A stretch of DNA of 64,000 nt from Flammulina velutipes. Lineage: Eukaryota; Basidiomycota; Agaricomycetes; Agaricales; Physalacriaceae. The notes under the pieces are model-generated. The model was not told where the DNA came from. It saw nothing but the letters and a program-made list of their open reading frames with translations, and did not search any database. The stretch spans positions 744,001-808,000 of the forward strand of contig CM022375.1 in NCBI GenBank assembly GCA_011800155.1, in the 5' to 3' direction. This document shows, piece by piece, positions 32,560-44,384 of this stretch (its first letter is position 1; the number at the start of each line of letters is the position of its first letter). The translations under genes and the position numbers were made by a program.

Positions 32560-34266
32560 CTAGAATATACGGGTCGGTATCCTAATTCCAAATGAACCAT
32601 GCACTTTTTTATCATTCTCAATGACCCTTATCTTCCCTCGAACAGTATTCCACCTCTCTACCAGCGTGGAGTCATCGGAGATCTCCTCCATCACGTCCCG
32701 CCGCTCGCTCTCCGAGCCTATAATTTCCAGTTCTGCCAAATGTTCAATGGTATCATCACCGCAACGGGACTCGACGACGCTGAAGACAGTCCCTGGATAA
32801 CGACTCAACACCTCCGTACTAATAGACAACCTCGTCAAGTTCGGTAGGACGATTGGACACCCCGGGGTGACATGTAGCACCTCGAGCGCATATGGATTCA
32901 CAGTGTACATCGACTCGATGGTGTTGTACTTTGCGAGAAATGCCGACACCTTTATAATTGCAGGAGAGACGAAAATCAGCCGTCGGAGGTCTGGTAACGG
33001 CTCTGGGAAGTCTGGCACAAATGTGCCTTGGGAGATGATTGCAAGGTCATTCAATGACGGGAAATGGAGAAACTGCGATACACGGCGAAGATACTGACCG
33101 TTGTTGCCCTCCTGATTTATTGACAGAGAGCGTACACTTGGCAGTGATATTGGTCCTCCTGATAAAGGAAAAGTGTAATGGGATGAACCATGGGACGGGG
33201 TGAGATCCAAGGAAAGATGTTCCATCGCCGTGAGCTTGGGTAAGTACTGAAATCCCGCTCTATTGCACGAGTAGTCTGTGATCTGGTCCCATATCAAAGC
33301 TAGCGGTGCGGATCCCAAAACCGTCAAACACCTAAGGTTCAGCGCATTTTGGAACTCGGTTTTCTGAGGGCCTCCGACGTTAGCAACGTCCCACGTCAGG
33401 TCGGTGAGGCGGTCGAATGAACACCCCTCCAAGGGCGCGAGGACGGGATACCTGGCCCGAATGTTCATCGCACGCCACCGCATCGTCGTCCGTGCGAGGA
33501 GACGAAGACTTGCAACCATTGACTGGGTATTGTACAACCTCGGACCATCATCGATCGTCACCACTAGATCACAATCCGCTGAGCGTTCAATGACCGCATT
33601 CCATTTGGCGTCAAGAGTGGGGGAACGATTATCATGGCATTGTCGAACATTGATGGCGATCCATAGGAGAGGTGAAGACAGAGCAAGTCTACGCCAGCGA
33701 CGTGAGACTTGCAAAAAGGTCCAGGGTAGACGGAGACATGGTATGTTCTTATCCATTTCGTCCGTTTCAGAATGGCCATGGATATGCCAGCGAAAGATGG
33801 TGAGAAGGATATCGTCGGGAAGTGAACGGATGGGATGGAAGGCTGCCTCGTGTTTCTTGATGGACAGCGCACACGCGTCTTTCACGTGTTGCATCATAGC
33901 GAGATGTTTCTCGATCTCAGCAGATAGAGCACGAGTGGCAGCGAGGCTGGAACGCAAGGGCGCGAGAAGAGTATTGTCGGGAGGGTCGTTGGTTGAGAAG
34001 ACATGACTAAAAGCATTCGGGACTGCGAGAATCTCCATTGTACGGAATACGCAGATTGGACATTCGTGTGGTTGATTGTCTATAGAGTTTGAGTGTCTGT
34101 AGGTCGAGTGAACATTTAGTTCAGGGAAAGAGTCAATGACTCAAGGATTACTTACCTGGTCGAGTGGCTATGGGTATGGTTTGTTTCTGGCATAACAAAG
34201 CTATCCTTCTAATTGAAGAATGCATGAGTGCGTCTCAAGAAATATCGGGCGGGATGTACATACCAT
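32560..34266 (-). CDS. F-box protein, class C (copy C3)
   Basis: Model: exon 1 is only the ATG (34266-34264), exon 2 34208-34156 (KDSFVMPETNHTH), exon 3 34096-32560; 530 residues. If the ATG-only exon is wrong, the start is the ATG at 34193 in exon 2, giving MPETNHTH. The protein has the CxxC motif (HECPICVFRTMEIL), helix, F-box (HPIRSLPDDILLTIFRWHIH ... LQVSRRWRRLALSSPLLW) and leucine-rich-like body. The GGGCCGATG...CTTTCCTTC block lies just upstream of the ATG. It lies head-to-tail after C4 with a 155-base gap. SCF adaptor role inferred. Confidence 0.83.
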
Positions 34267-34421
34267 GGTTGTGGGGAGAAGGAAAGGGACATCGGCCCGG
34301 GGCATGAACATGATGCTGTTTTCGCACGGTGTATCTTGTTCAATTCGTACTTCTACTACGGAAATGAGCAAGATAGACCTCTTTTTCAGAGATGAACAGA
34401 AGCACTGCTTGAATTTAATAC

Positions 34422-36186
34422 CTACATTGGTAAAGAGACCGAGTTCAACACATTGTCCTCTGCCCCCACTACAACTATCTTCCCACATAGTGCGGTCCAT
34501 CTCTCCATAAGTATAAAATCCCGTGATATCGCATTCTTCGCCCTCCGCTGTGCCTTTTCCGCGCCAAAAATCGTCAACTTCCTAAGATGCGCCACATCTC
34601 TATCGTTGCCGCAACGTGACTCCAAGACAGGAGTAACCGGTCTTGGAGAATCAATCACTATATTTGCATCAATGTACAAGTCCGTCAAATTCGGCAAGAG
34701 GGCAGCATGACCTCCCGCGACGTGTAAAAGTCGCAAAACGGAGAGACTCCCGGTTGAAAGCTCTGTGATGCCCCTGTGTGCTGCGAGAAAGACCGAGATC
34801 TCGGACGAAGACGCAGAGGATATTATAGAGAGGTTTCGAAGAAGAGGCAGGGGTTCTGGGAATTCGGGTAGATGTGTGTTTTCAGAGATGATCACGAGAG
34901 AAGTCAGCGAGGGGAGACGTAGAAGTCGCGATACTTGCCGCATGTATGCGAATTCACCGCTCGATTCCATCATGGATAATGAACGTAGATTCGGGAGCGA
35001 AAATGGTACGGTGTCGGTTGTGATGAGGTGTGGCGCACCAGTGCGATCCAAGGGTGGTGTCAGATCGAGGGTAAGACACTCCAACGCGGTGAGATTATGT
35101 AGGTTTTGGATCCCGTGAATGCCACAGGAGTATTTCCTGATCCCCTCCCATTTCAGATCGACCTTTACAGGTGTATGCAGTGTCAAACACCTGATATTCG
35201 ACGCATGTTTGAACAGGCTCAAAACTTCGGCCGACCCATCCTCATACGATTTCCAATCGATGAAATCCCATCTCCAAGTAAGATCGGTGAGGCGTTCTAA
35301 TGAACAAGTTGCCAACGGCGCGAGGATGTCAATCGATGTTGATACTATATCCAGACTTTGGCATCGGCTCATTGCAGGCATAAATAGCTGGATGATCCCA
35401 TCCAGCCACACAGTAGTACCGCGGCCAATGATGCGTATCGAAAGATCGCAATTTCCCGATCGTTCGAGCTGCGTCTTCCACCGCTGAACCGTAACGTCGA
35501 ACGGGACTGAGCTTTCGAGGTGGTCATTGCCAGGTGAAATGATGATATCACGCCAGAGTAGAGGGGATGAGAGGGTCAGCGCACGCCAGCGTCGACAGAC
35601 GCGAGACAATGTCCAAGTTGAAGGCTGCAGGCATATACAATTGTGTTTGGCATAGTAAATCACGGGTGGCAAAAGAATGTGCCATTGGAAGATAGCCAGG
35701 AGGATGTCATCGGGTAGGGAACGAATGGGATGCATGGCTGCTTCGTATTTCTCGATCGCCAGTGCGCAACTGTCTTTTACGCTCTGCATCTGCTCGAACA
35801 TAGCCTGCATAGCGGACATGCATTTATCGATGTCGTCGGATACAAATCGAGTAGCGTCGAGGCCTGCCAGCAAAGAATGTCGGACAGTGTCATCGACGGG
35901 ATTCGCAGTCGACAAGACAGTTTGTAACACATCCGGGACTTTAGGAATCTCCAACGCCGCGAAGTAGCACACTGGACATTCTTCTTGTCCATTTGGTAGT
36001 GTATGGCTTTGGCTGAATGACTCGATTAAGTATTGCATCGCCGGAAGGCTCGAGGGTTTACTCACCTCGTTTCAAGTGAGGGAACCTCGTTTGTCCAGTA
36101 TGTTTGATGATCGGAGGGTATATCACCCTAGCGCACAGTTATGTAAGTAAAGAAGCTGTATACGAAGGATATGTAGAACATACCAT
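34422..36186 (-). CDS. F-box protein, class C (copy C4)
   Basis: Model: exon 1 is only the ATG (36186-36184), exon 2 36127-36066 (GDIPSDHQTYWTNE), exon 3 36012-34422; 551 residues. It has the CxxC motif (EECPVCYFAALEIPKVP), a helix (ISDDIDKCMSAMQAMFEQMQ-like), the F-box (HPIRSLPDDILLAIFQWHIL ... LSRVCRRWRALTLSSPLLW) and a leucine-rich-like body. Exon 2 resembles the class-A leader exon (VYWMSDTH), which supports the splice model. The GGGCCGAC...CTTCCCTCC promoter block is at about 36185-36228 on the minus strand. It is tandem with C3 and with the class-D gene upstream. Confidence 0.83.
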
Positions 36187-36300
36187 CGTGGAGGGAAGGC
36201 AAGTGATAAGCTGAAAGGTCGGCCCGGTCCTTCCGTTTCCTGTTCCCAATCCTTCCAAATTCTAACATGGACCATTCAAAGAACATCACTCTTCTTGCAT

Positions 36301-37594
36301 TTATAATGTACATGATAGTGAGTGATGGTTGTCTATTCGACACACATTTACCGGTGTCATAATCGTCATTGCACACACGCACTCGACATGCCAAATGATC
36401 CTCAGTCCCCCCTCCACATGTTTCCCAAAACATCTCGGAAATCCCCTTTCAAGAGCTTTTTGCTTGCGCTGCAGCATCTTCAGATGCAATCTCTCCAGCC
36501 CCATCATTCCCGCTAGAAGTGTATCCAAAGCCGCCAGACGCTCCTGGGATACGATAAAATTACTCCGGAATTTAATACTCACATCCCTCAACATCGGGCC
36601 CGAGGAAGAAAGAGTCTCGCAAAAGTTTTCCAGCGCTGTTGTGCCGTTTACCGTAAACTTGAAGTGCTCCAAAGTCGGGGGTAATGTGAGGATGGGCGCT
36701 GATCACGGTCAGAGATTTTTAGCACAGCATTATTAATTAACACTCACTTCGGTTGTAGAATGCGTCACCCAGTAGATCTAGGGTATGTAGGGTATCTTTA
36801 TATCGATCCAAAAGTGCAGGAAGACGCCGGGGACGACACATCTGGAGATCATCATCAAAGAATATGATCTCCTCGAGGTTCGGGAAGGGGGTCTTGGAGC
36901 TTGCGAGGAGGTCCAGAAATATCAAATCCGAGGCAGAGAAAGGGTGGATAGTCAGGGAGGTGACCTGTGCGACCTCCTCCGGGGCCTCAATGCCCTGCGT
37001 ATCCCACATAACACAGTGCTCGGGCTGTGGCAGCGCTGATGTTCTTTCGCTGAGATTCCAGACATCTTTGGCAATTTGACTGAGATCCATGATGTCCACA
37101 CACAGGAGGTAGAGATTGGTTAGATGAGGGAAGGACCGCAGGATGTCAAGGAGGCTTTTAAGGGATGCGTGAGACTGCCGGAGGGTGAGCGTTTTAAGCT
37201 TTATTGATGATGAGGGGCTTGAGGATAAGACGAGATCGAACTTTGAGAGATTATTCCCGTCCAAGGACAGCTCCTCCAGGTTGGGTACCGCCATGATCAA
37301 AGTCATCATGTTCCTGTAATGTTCCCTAACTCGCAACGGGCTGTCGGCATGAGTGCGTGGGGTGATTATAGAGATGTAACGGATTGCGGATGAAATAGCT
37401 GGAGCGCCGCCCATGAGTTGGAGGAAGCGTGATAATTCATCGGACCCGTGGATGTAGAGGTTTTTGAAGCGATGTTGTCGAATGTATGGGATGGTCTCCG
37501 GCCAGACTAGGCTGACGGTTGAGAGGTCCTTTGGATCACGTGCTAGTTCGTGGACGACGAGAGCCTTGAGCTCCAACGGAATGGGTGGCAGCAT
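36301..37594 (-). CDS. F-box-like/leucine-rich protein, class D
   Basis: Model: exon 1 37594-36748, exon 2 36698-36301; 414 residues. The N-terminus PPIPLELKALVVHELARDPK then LSTVSLVWPETIPYIRQHRFKNL fits the short degenerate F-box found at the very N-terminus of another agaricomycete family (LPLEL ... C.LV...W). Leucine-rich-like repeats follow (NLEELSLDGNN, LKTLTLRQSH, HLTNLYLLCVDIM). It lacks the CxxC segment and the long helix of classes A and C and is not a close relative of the other F-box genes here. It ends 114 bases upstream of the C4 start. Function unknown. Confidence 0.75.
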
Positions 37595-37662
37595 GGGTGA
37601 TGTTCAGAATTAGAATGTTGGGGCAATTTAAAACGCAAGGACCACCCTCTGGTTTCGCAGTG

Positions 37663-37941
37663 TTATATCACAGACCAATAGCATTGTTGGACTCGCGCGC
37701 GTAGGATGAACAATAAAAGTGGCTGTTCGGGGATGATCGGCCCGAGAATTGCTCGTCGACAAAATGACATTGTGTGTATGATTGTGTCAAAGGTGAGGAA
37801 TGCTCGGATATGGTATTGTAACCAACATGCGGCGCCACGGATTCCAAAACGATGTGCCAATGGAAGATGACCAGCAGGATGTCGTCTGGAACGGAATGAA
37901 TTAGATGCACGGCTGCTTCGTATCGATAGACAACACACCAC
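37663..37941 (-). pseudogene. Class-C F-box fragment
   Basis: The minus-strand frame retains an F-box start (IHSVPDDILLVIFHWHIVLESVAPHV) resembling C4, then decays without the rest of the gene. A GATCGGCCCGAG motif follows at about 37736-37747. No start, CxxC or leucine-rich body. Confidence 0.6.
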
Positions 37942-38416
37942 TGCCTTTGGCGCTCTGCAAAGGCAAGGTGATAAGAAGGGATGATCCTGAAAGGTCAGCC
38001 GGTCCTTCTGATTCCTCTTTTATGAGACGCGATAGATTTCGGAACCGGGCTCGGCGCTCTGCAAAAATTTAACGAACTTGAAGGCCGCGACGAACGTGAA
38101 TGCCAATTATTCTGGTGGCGGTGAATTGGGACGGAAGAATTTTGATCATGTTTGTCTGGTGGGTATCACTTGATAGACCCATTCAGCTGGATCCTCTGAT
38201 ATCCGAAATGCAACACCTTTTCACTCTTTGCCCTTCCTCAAATCCACAGGACTTTTCCACGGGCGAAAATAATAATTCTTATTAATTCACCAGCCTTGTA
38301 AATTGTTTCCCGATGATTACCATATCATCAGCATGAACGGTCTTCAGCCTGAATTTCGCACAAACGACGTCCCTCCAACCTCTCCATTGACCCGTTATGT
38401 TTCCCTTCGAGCATGC
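37942..38416. other. Spacer before module copy 6
   Basis: Nothing recognisable apart from short class-C-promoter-like debris (GGTCAGCCGGTCCTTCTGATTCC at about 37990, similar to the sequence upstream of C4). No gene. Confidence 0.4.
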
Positions 38417-39376
38417 GAACGTTCAAACGTTCGTTGCCTATTTGGTTCGTATTTGTCGATGATTGGCTGATCCGGTCTTTCTCCCTCTTACCACCATGTT
38501 CCCTGCTCTCTTGCTGCATCGACCAGACGTTCGTGACGACGATGGCGACAGGCATTCTTTTGCTCTGGACACTTGTCTATGCGATGCGAAGGACGACCCA
38601 TCTGGCATTGGCCATGTATCTGTCTTCCCCGCTGCGTGTTCCGTGGAATCACCCAAGCATCGTCGACTGGGTACGCTGGTAGCAGGGCTTTACGATGGAC
38701 ACGCTGCTACGCGGCGAGCAGCAGGTAGATCACTTTGGCGCATGCCATCCCACGTTTTCTCTTCGGTGCGTTGTGTACTATCTCTTTCGTTAGCTGTCTC
38801 ATAGGTCTTGCAGACTTTGCCGCTACCCATTGAGCCTTACTCCCGGTATGCTCCAAGATTCATGCTATGGTCGCATACATTCGGCAAACGCAGATGTTGG
38901 CAGACCGCTGTAGCGAAGGCAACAACATTACACGACGGGTTGTGTGGTGCGTCGCTTTGGACTCTCTCGTTTCGTGGCTCATGCACCTCATAGCTACGAA
39001 CATTGTCGATGAAGCCAGTACTGCGTGCGTTTTCCAAGATCTGTATGTGACTCAAGGTACATCTATCCCTCACGCAACTTCCCCCGTCGTTCACGTTTCC
39101 TAAAGTCGATGGCCAACGCTCAGTCATAACCCCTCCCCGCTGTTTGGAGCCCAGAGCGACGCCTGGGGAGGTTCGATCCCTCCGAGGAGGTATATTTCCT
39201 ACCGTTTCGTGCCGTTCCTTGGTGTACGATTCATGCATCGTCGAATCAGAAGAATGGAGGAGTCGGTGACTAAGCCGCAGTGACCGCATGTCAACAACAT
39301 GGGTAAGCCGCTCTTTCTTCCGTACCATCCAGATCTTTCAGCAGTTTTACAACAGAGCGCGACACCCTTCTACTGG
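38417..39376 (+). repeat. Class-A upstream repeat module, copy 6
   Basis: Begins with a doubled AACGTT motif (38417-38434) and ends at the class-A leader exon. About 0.6 kb shorter than copy 1. Contains repeat T7. No conserved coding frame. Confidence 0.6.
39132..39190 (+). repeat. 59-base tRNA-like structured repeat, copy T7
   Basis: The central hairpin is CCCAG-AGCGACGC-CTGGG, a fourth loop sequence. One mismatch in the 5' strand of the end stem (CCTCCCC). Length 59 bases. It is 187 bases before class-A exon 1. Confidence 0.68.
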
Positions 39377-40777
39377 ATGTCGGACACTCTTTCCCTTAGG
39401 TAAGTGCTATACGGGTCGCATCTACCAGTCACTAAAGACGTCTTCAGCTACCCTGACGATGTCCTCCTGGCAATCTTCGAGTGGTGCACGCTGCAAGCAA
39501 CATACGACCGGGACGCAGTGTCGATATGCGCAGATGATGCGCCGTGGACCCTCTCCCGCGTCTCTCGCCGTTGGCGCGCTTTGGTCCTTTCGTCACCTGG
39601 TTTATGGTCAACTGTCAACATCCGCCCTCTTTTCTTCAGGCCAGATGCTAAACATATGGAACGACTATCGGTTTGTTTAGCGTTATACCTTCGGCGCTCT
39701 GCAAATTGTGACTTGTCCATCCGCGTGTCTGGATTTGTCAGAGATCCACAAGGTTTTCTTCGCCAGTATGATGACGATCTCCTCGAGCGATGTTTCGAGA
39801 TCCTCCTCTCGACGACGAAGCGGTGGAGAACAGCGGAATTGACAGACCTATCGCATGCCCTGCTTATGTTCTTTTCGGGGATCAGCTTCGATCGTTTGAC
39901 AGACCTCAGAGTAACATTCCCGCAGAGTCCCGATCCAATCATCGAACCCATTCGCTGGCTCGCGCCAAATCTCACCCATCTCAAGCTGCTAGAGCAGGAA
40001 GTCGGTGTAATGGAAGTGTCATGGGACAGGCTCACATATTTTCTCTGCGACAAAACATCGTTTCAGCATCTCCAAAAGTGTGTCACTCTGGAGAAGCTCA
40101 TGCTCCCACCAATTCCCCCGGAATTCATCCTCTTTTCTGCGCCCATCACTCTCCACTCCTTGCACAGCCTGGATATGCGGCACAACGAGGTAGACCATTC
40201 CCTTTCACAGCTATCCGACCTCCTCGTCCTTCCGTCATTGAACACCCTCCGTCTGGGCTTTAACTATCTCAGGCCCTCCGTCTATCCCAGCTTTCACGGC
40301 GCCATTCACCGTATCCGAAACCTCAGCCTCAGTGTCACTCATCCCCGTCCTGGCGGCCTAGAGTCCCTTCTCGCATTCCTAGCAGAGTGCGTCTCCGTTA
40401 CGGCGATGTATATAGACGGCGGGATGGCCACCGACGATGTGCTCGCTGCTCTGAAGATCCCTGAGGACCACCAGCGAGCCGTCCTTCTACCCCATCTGAC
40501 GACGTTGGGTGTGAATCAGGATCTCCTAGAGGATTTCCTGGGTCGTCTCATGGACGTCGTCCTTTCTCGAACCACCGGAGGGAGTCGTACTGTCGGGGGA
40601 GGAAGTCGGCCCGTACGCCTCACGCAGCTAACGGTGATGCAATACGGTATGCAAGGACCTTGGGAAGCGAACTGGAGGTACTTCACGAAGTTGACGCTGG
40701 AGATGGAGGAGAAGTGGACGCTGGTCAAGCGAAGTGTGAGGGTTTCTCAGGTTGATGCAGATATATTTCCGTTTTGA
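39377..40777 (+). CDS. F-box protein, class A, N-terminally shortened
   Basis: Model: exon 1 39377-39399 (MSDTLSLS), exon 2 39448-40777; 450 residues. Exon 1 keeps its length of 23 bases, but exon 2 starts directly in the F-box (YPDDVLLAIFEWCTLQATYDR ... LSRVSRRWRALVLSSPGLW). Compared with the intact copy at 1497, the CxxC motif and helix (about 95 residues) are missing without a frame break. The remaining body matches class A to the end (VKRSVRVSQVDADIFPF). It may still bind Skp1 but lacks whatever the N-terminal part does. Confidence 0.82.
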
Positions 40778-41142
40778 TAGTGTTGTGTGAATGTATTCTG
40801 TTTACGATTTCGGTGGGACCTTTGCTTTGTTGACCTCGAGCTTTTGGGATCGTTCGGCTGCCAATGCAAGGGACGAGCTTCCCCATAGTGCAGAAGGACA
40901 TGATATGCGTTTCCGCTGCTCGTGAAATATAGCCAGGGGATTGACTTAGGCTCCGCTGAATGGGAAAACGTTAGCATTCGGAGAAAGCAAGGAAGAGGCG
41001 GATATTGGGTCCGGTGGTTCTCACGCGCAACAGCTTTTCTTTGTACCATCAGCTGTAGCTTGTAAGTGATCTATAACTCATGCGAATCATAGGATATAGA
41101 CTCAACGTTGACGAATAGCTTTGTCGGCATTCTATGCTATCA

Positions 41143-43219
41143 ATGCTTCACTCTGTTTTACTCGCGGCGTTGTATGAATTTCATATCTTTACATCGATGA
41201 GCAAACATATCTGATGTTTCCGTAGTATTGATTCCGCTCTCGCGCACGACAAAGATCGACTCTCAATCGGAGAAGACGCTCACCGCATCGTGCTGGATGC
41301 GCTACATCACAATCACGAACTAGATCCAAAAGAACGCGCTATACTGCTCTCATCATTCCAACCTGGCGCGTTGGATCAGATGAGATCCGACCTGTCTGTT
41401 CTTCGGGATGCTGCTAACCGTCTATCGGGACATACGGAGAAAGTGAAATCGCACGTACTGGACGAAGACGCCACTCTTCTAGGCGCGTGTGGATCTACTG
41501 CCGGATTCTCGCAGCTTCAAGATACTACGTCTTCTCAGCTCGTGAATCTGTAAGCCATTACATCACTGTTCACTTGGTTCGTGGTTGATCAATGCGAATA
41601 GTGTTACCACCGTTGTTCATAAGTACGAACAATATCTTTTGTCGCTGAAGAGGCCCGGGATCCACGATCGCCTTCGTTCAGATGCGGGTAATCTCTATAC
41701 CTCGCTTATTTTCGTCCACGACACGATTGGGAAGGCCATTCACGAGGCGGAAGCACAGCTCACAGTGTTGAAGCAGCATAACTCGTCTTGCGCAATATCG
41801 CTCTCGATCGTTCGATCCATCCCATCCGAAATCCTCCTGCATATATTCGCTTTCGTCCATGTTGACAAACCATATGTTGGATTATACGAAGAACCCCGAC
41901 GATGGGACGGACGAATAGTCGTCGGTCGCGTCTGTCGGAAATGGAGAGAGTTAGTGAATGGACATTCTGCGCTATGGAGGGATATCATTTTTCCGCCTTA
42001 CTATTTCTGTCAAAACACTCAAGCCGAAGATAAGCTCACCTACCTGCTCTCACGAGTGCGGTATGGGCATATCAATGTGATAGTTCCAATGTACGACCGA
42101 AAATCATTACTCGGAAAACTCTTCCTCTCTTGGGCACCGAGAGTGGCCAGATTGAAGATAGAGGATCACTTCAGGAGCCGTGTCCGGGGTTCGTGGCTTT
42201 TCCACCTTCCCAAAACCCTTCCGCTCCTTCGGTCTGTTGAGTTGACCACACACTACAATGAGACCCTGTTGAATAAAATCACAGCGTTCGCACATGCCCC
42301 TCTCCTCCAGACGTTCACCATCATCCTCTACTTTGCCAACTACTACAGGAGACCTAATCCTTCCATCCCCCTTCCATACACCAATCTCGTCGAGTTCAAT
42401 GTTGCGTGGTACTTCAATTCCGTATCAAATACTGTTGACTGCTCAGAGTTCCTTTTACGCCCTCTCTATGAAGGAAAACGACTCAAGACGTACCGGCAAT
42501 GGGGATGCGAACTAGGCTACAAACCCAGCATTGAGGTGGCGCAGCGTCGTCGTCGGCAGGATAGTCTTGTCAAGCTGGTGACATGCAGCAGCACGATCCT
42601 CGACGCTATTTCCTGCCCTTTGCTAGAAACCCTTATCGTAGGAAATGTAGAAGGGGACGGTACATGCAAAGTGCCTAATCACGGACATATTCCCGATCGC
42701 ACGCCACAGTCCGCCAAATCTCTCATCGAATCTACCGCATGCTTCCTGACAGCATCTCTCTGCCCATTGAAATTTCTCGAGCTCAAATCCGTCACTTTCA
42801 ACCACAATTTCATCACAATCATACGGGCAATCCCATCTCTCGAAACACTCAACGCGACGGCAACGACTTTCAGTGCCGAACAAGACGATACTCTCTCCGA
42901 GTTTTTCTCCCTCCTACGGGAAGACAACCATGGTCACTTTCCCGTCCTCCCGCAGCTCCGGTCGCTTTCATTCACCCTAATTAAAAGCCACCCTCCGAGA
43001 AGGGGCCGCGACGTATTTCATTTTGCGAACACTTCACTGTTTGACGCTATCATAGCACGCTCTAACGTGTTTCAGGCATTCTCTCTAATTATACATGCTC
43101 AAGAACCAGTTTGGGACCTGGAGCACGAGAGGGAGATGAGACTGCGAGAGCTGGAGTGTGTCAAGGAGCTGAGATGTGAGGATGTCCGCTGGCGTAAATG
43201 GAGAAAGAATGTGTGGTGA
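41143..43219 (+). CDS. F-box protein, class B (third copy)
   Basis: Model: exon 1 41143-41171 (MLHSVLLAA), exon 2 41226-41549, exon 3 41602-43219; 656 residues. Same architecture as the copy at 26217: helical N-terminus (GEDAHRIVLDALHHNHEL ... LQDTTSSQLVNL), helix, F-box (RSIPSEILLHIFAFVHVDKP ... VVGRVCRKWRELVNGHSALW) and leucine-rich-like body. It follows the shortened class-A gene in the same order and spacing as in the other A-B pairs, so pairs were duplicated as units. SCF adaptor role inferred. Confidence 0.85.
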
Positions 43220-44384
43220 ACCATTACTCTTCATGTACCGAACAGGTGTAGTCGCCTGAATAATAATTATAATGCGTCCGCCACAGTTTTGACGTCAAAC
43301 AAGCACAAACCTTGTGTTGCGTCTCTTCCTTCTACCACCCTCGATCTCACCGAAGTTCTTAACTGCGAGTAGGTAGGACGAGGGACGACGCGTCAATGGA
43401 TGCAGAAGAGAAAGAGAAAGACTGTAGTCCTTGTAGACGAGTGCGTCGTTTTTTGTTCATTTTGGACGAATTACTTATTCTCTTCAAGCAAATACGGCTT
43501 CGTGGATCTTGCAGGCTGTTCGCTGCCTAAAATGTTAGGACATCTCTACACCGCACTCGCAAGCTGTTCTCAATGGCAGGCATCCTCCCGTTCACGCCCA
43601 TTGGCTCGTCCAATTTCAACCTTTGCCTTCTCGTGCCATGGTTCTCCCATATCGTCTGTTTTATCGTGGCTATCAAGTAGGAGTACCACTAGTATTCGCA
43701 GCGGTTAGGAAAAGGAGAAGCATGCGCGCTTAGCCGTTGGCGTTGAGCTTTACAGAGCCGACTGCGTTTATCCATTCGGACCACCATATCTAGCGCCTAT
43801 GCTGGACGATACCGCTATGTTTCTTCGATATGAGTTATGGTCTCGAAGGTATCGATGGAATCCGTTCTTATTGTGAATATGTTCCTTGCTGATGCTACTC
43901 ATTGCAGCCATCTCTTTATCGCGGATATCCTACCGCAACATGATTACGACGTATACCTCAGCCACACGGACCATTCATAGCGCCTATGCAAGGTGATAGT
44001 GCAGTGTTCATCCAAACCACGTCATATATTCTTGTCAATATCAATGGCACTACCTTTCTCGTAAGCGCCATTTTTTCCTTCCCTCTTTTTCGCTCCCTCA
44101 TTGTTGCATTCATTGCAGACGACGTCGGGTAACGGGACTAACCCCTGGTCGCCTACTATTCGCTTTCTTCAGGCAGAAGACGTTGATCTTGGAGGAGTCG
44201 CTATCCGTTCAGGCGCTACGACGATACGACCCACCTCTTGAAGATGGCTAGATCCTCGCGCTTTGCAGTACCATATCATGCTCTGGAAACGGCTCTCTTT
44301 GGTACGCGATGTCATATCATCGATTCTTGTCGTGTATCTGCATGCAATGAAAACCATGTATATGACGGAGATGGAAGATTTAAA
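43220..44384. other. Spacer after third class-B gene
   Basis: No intact gene. 44268-44365 resembles 28416-28520, the flank of the other class-B copy. 43780-43915 and 43970-44115 are weakly similar to each other (both contain TAGCGCCTATG), an old tandem repeat. The stretch between may be decayed coding sequence. Confidence 0.45.

Noticed and set aside
3934..39190. The 59-base repeats as true tRNA genes
   Set aside because: They are 14 bases too short, the central loop varies freely without a stable anticodon, and the second stem shares a base with the T-arm-like stem.
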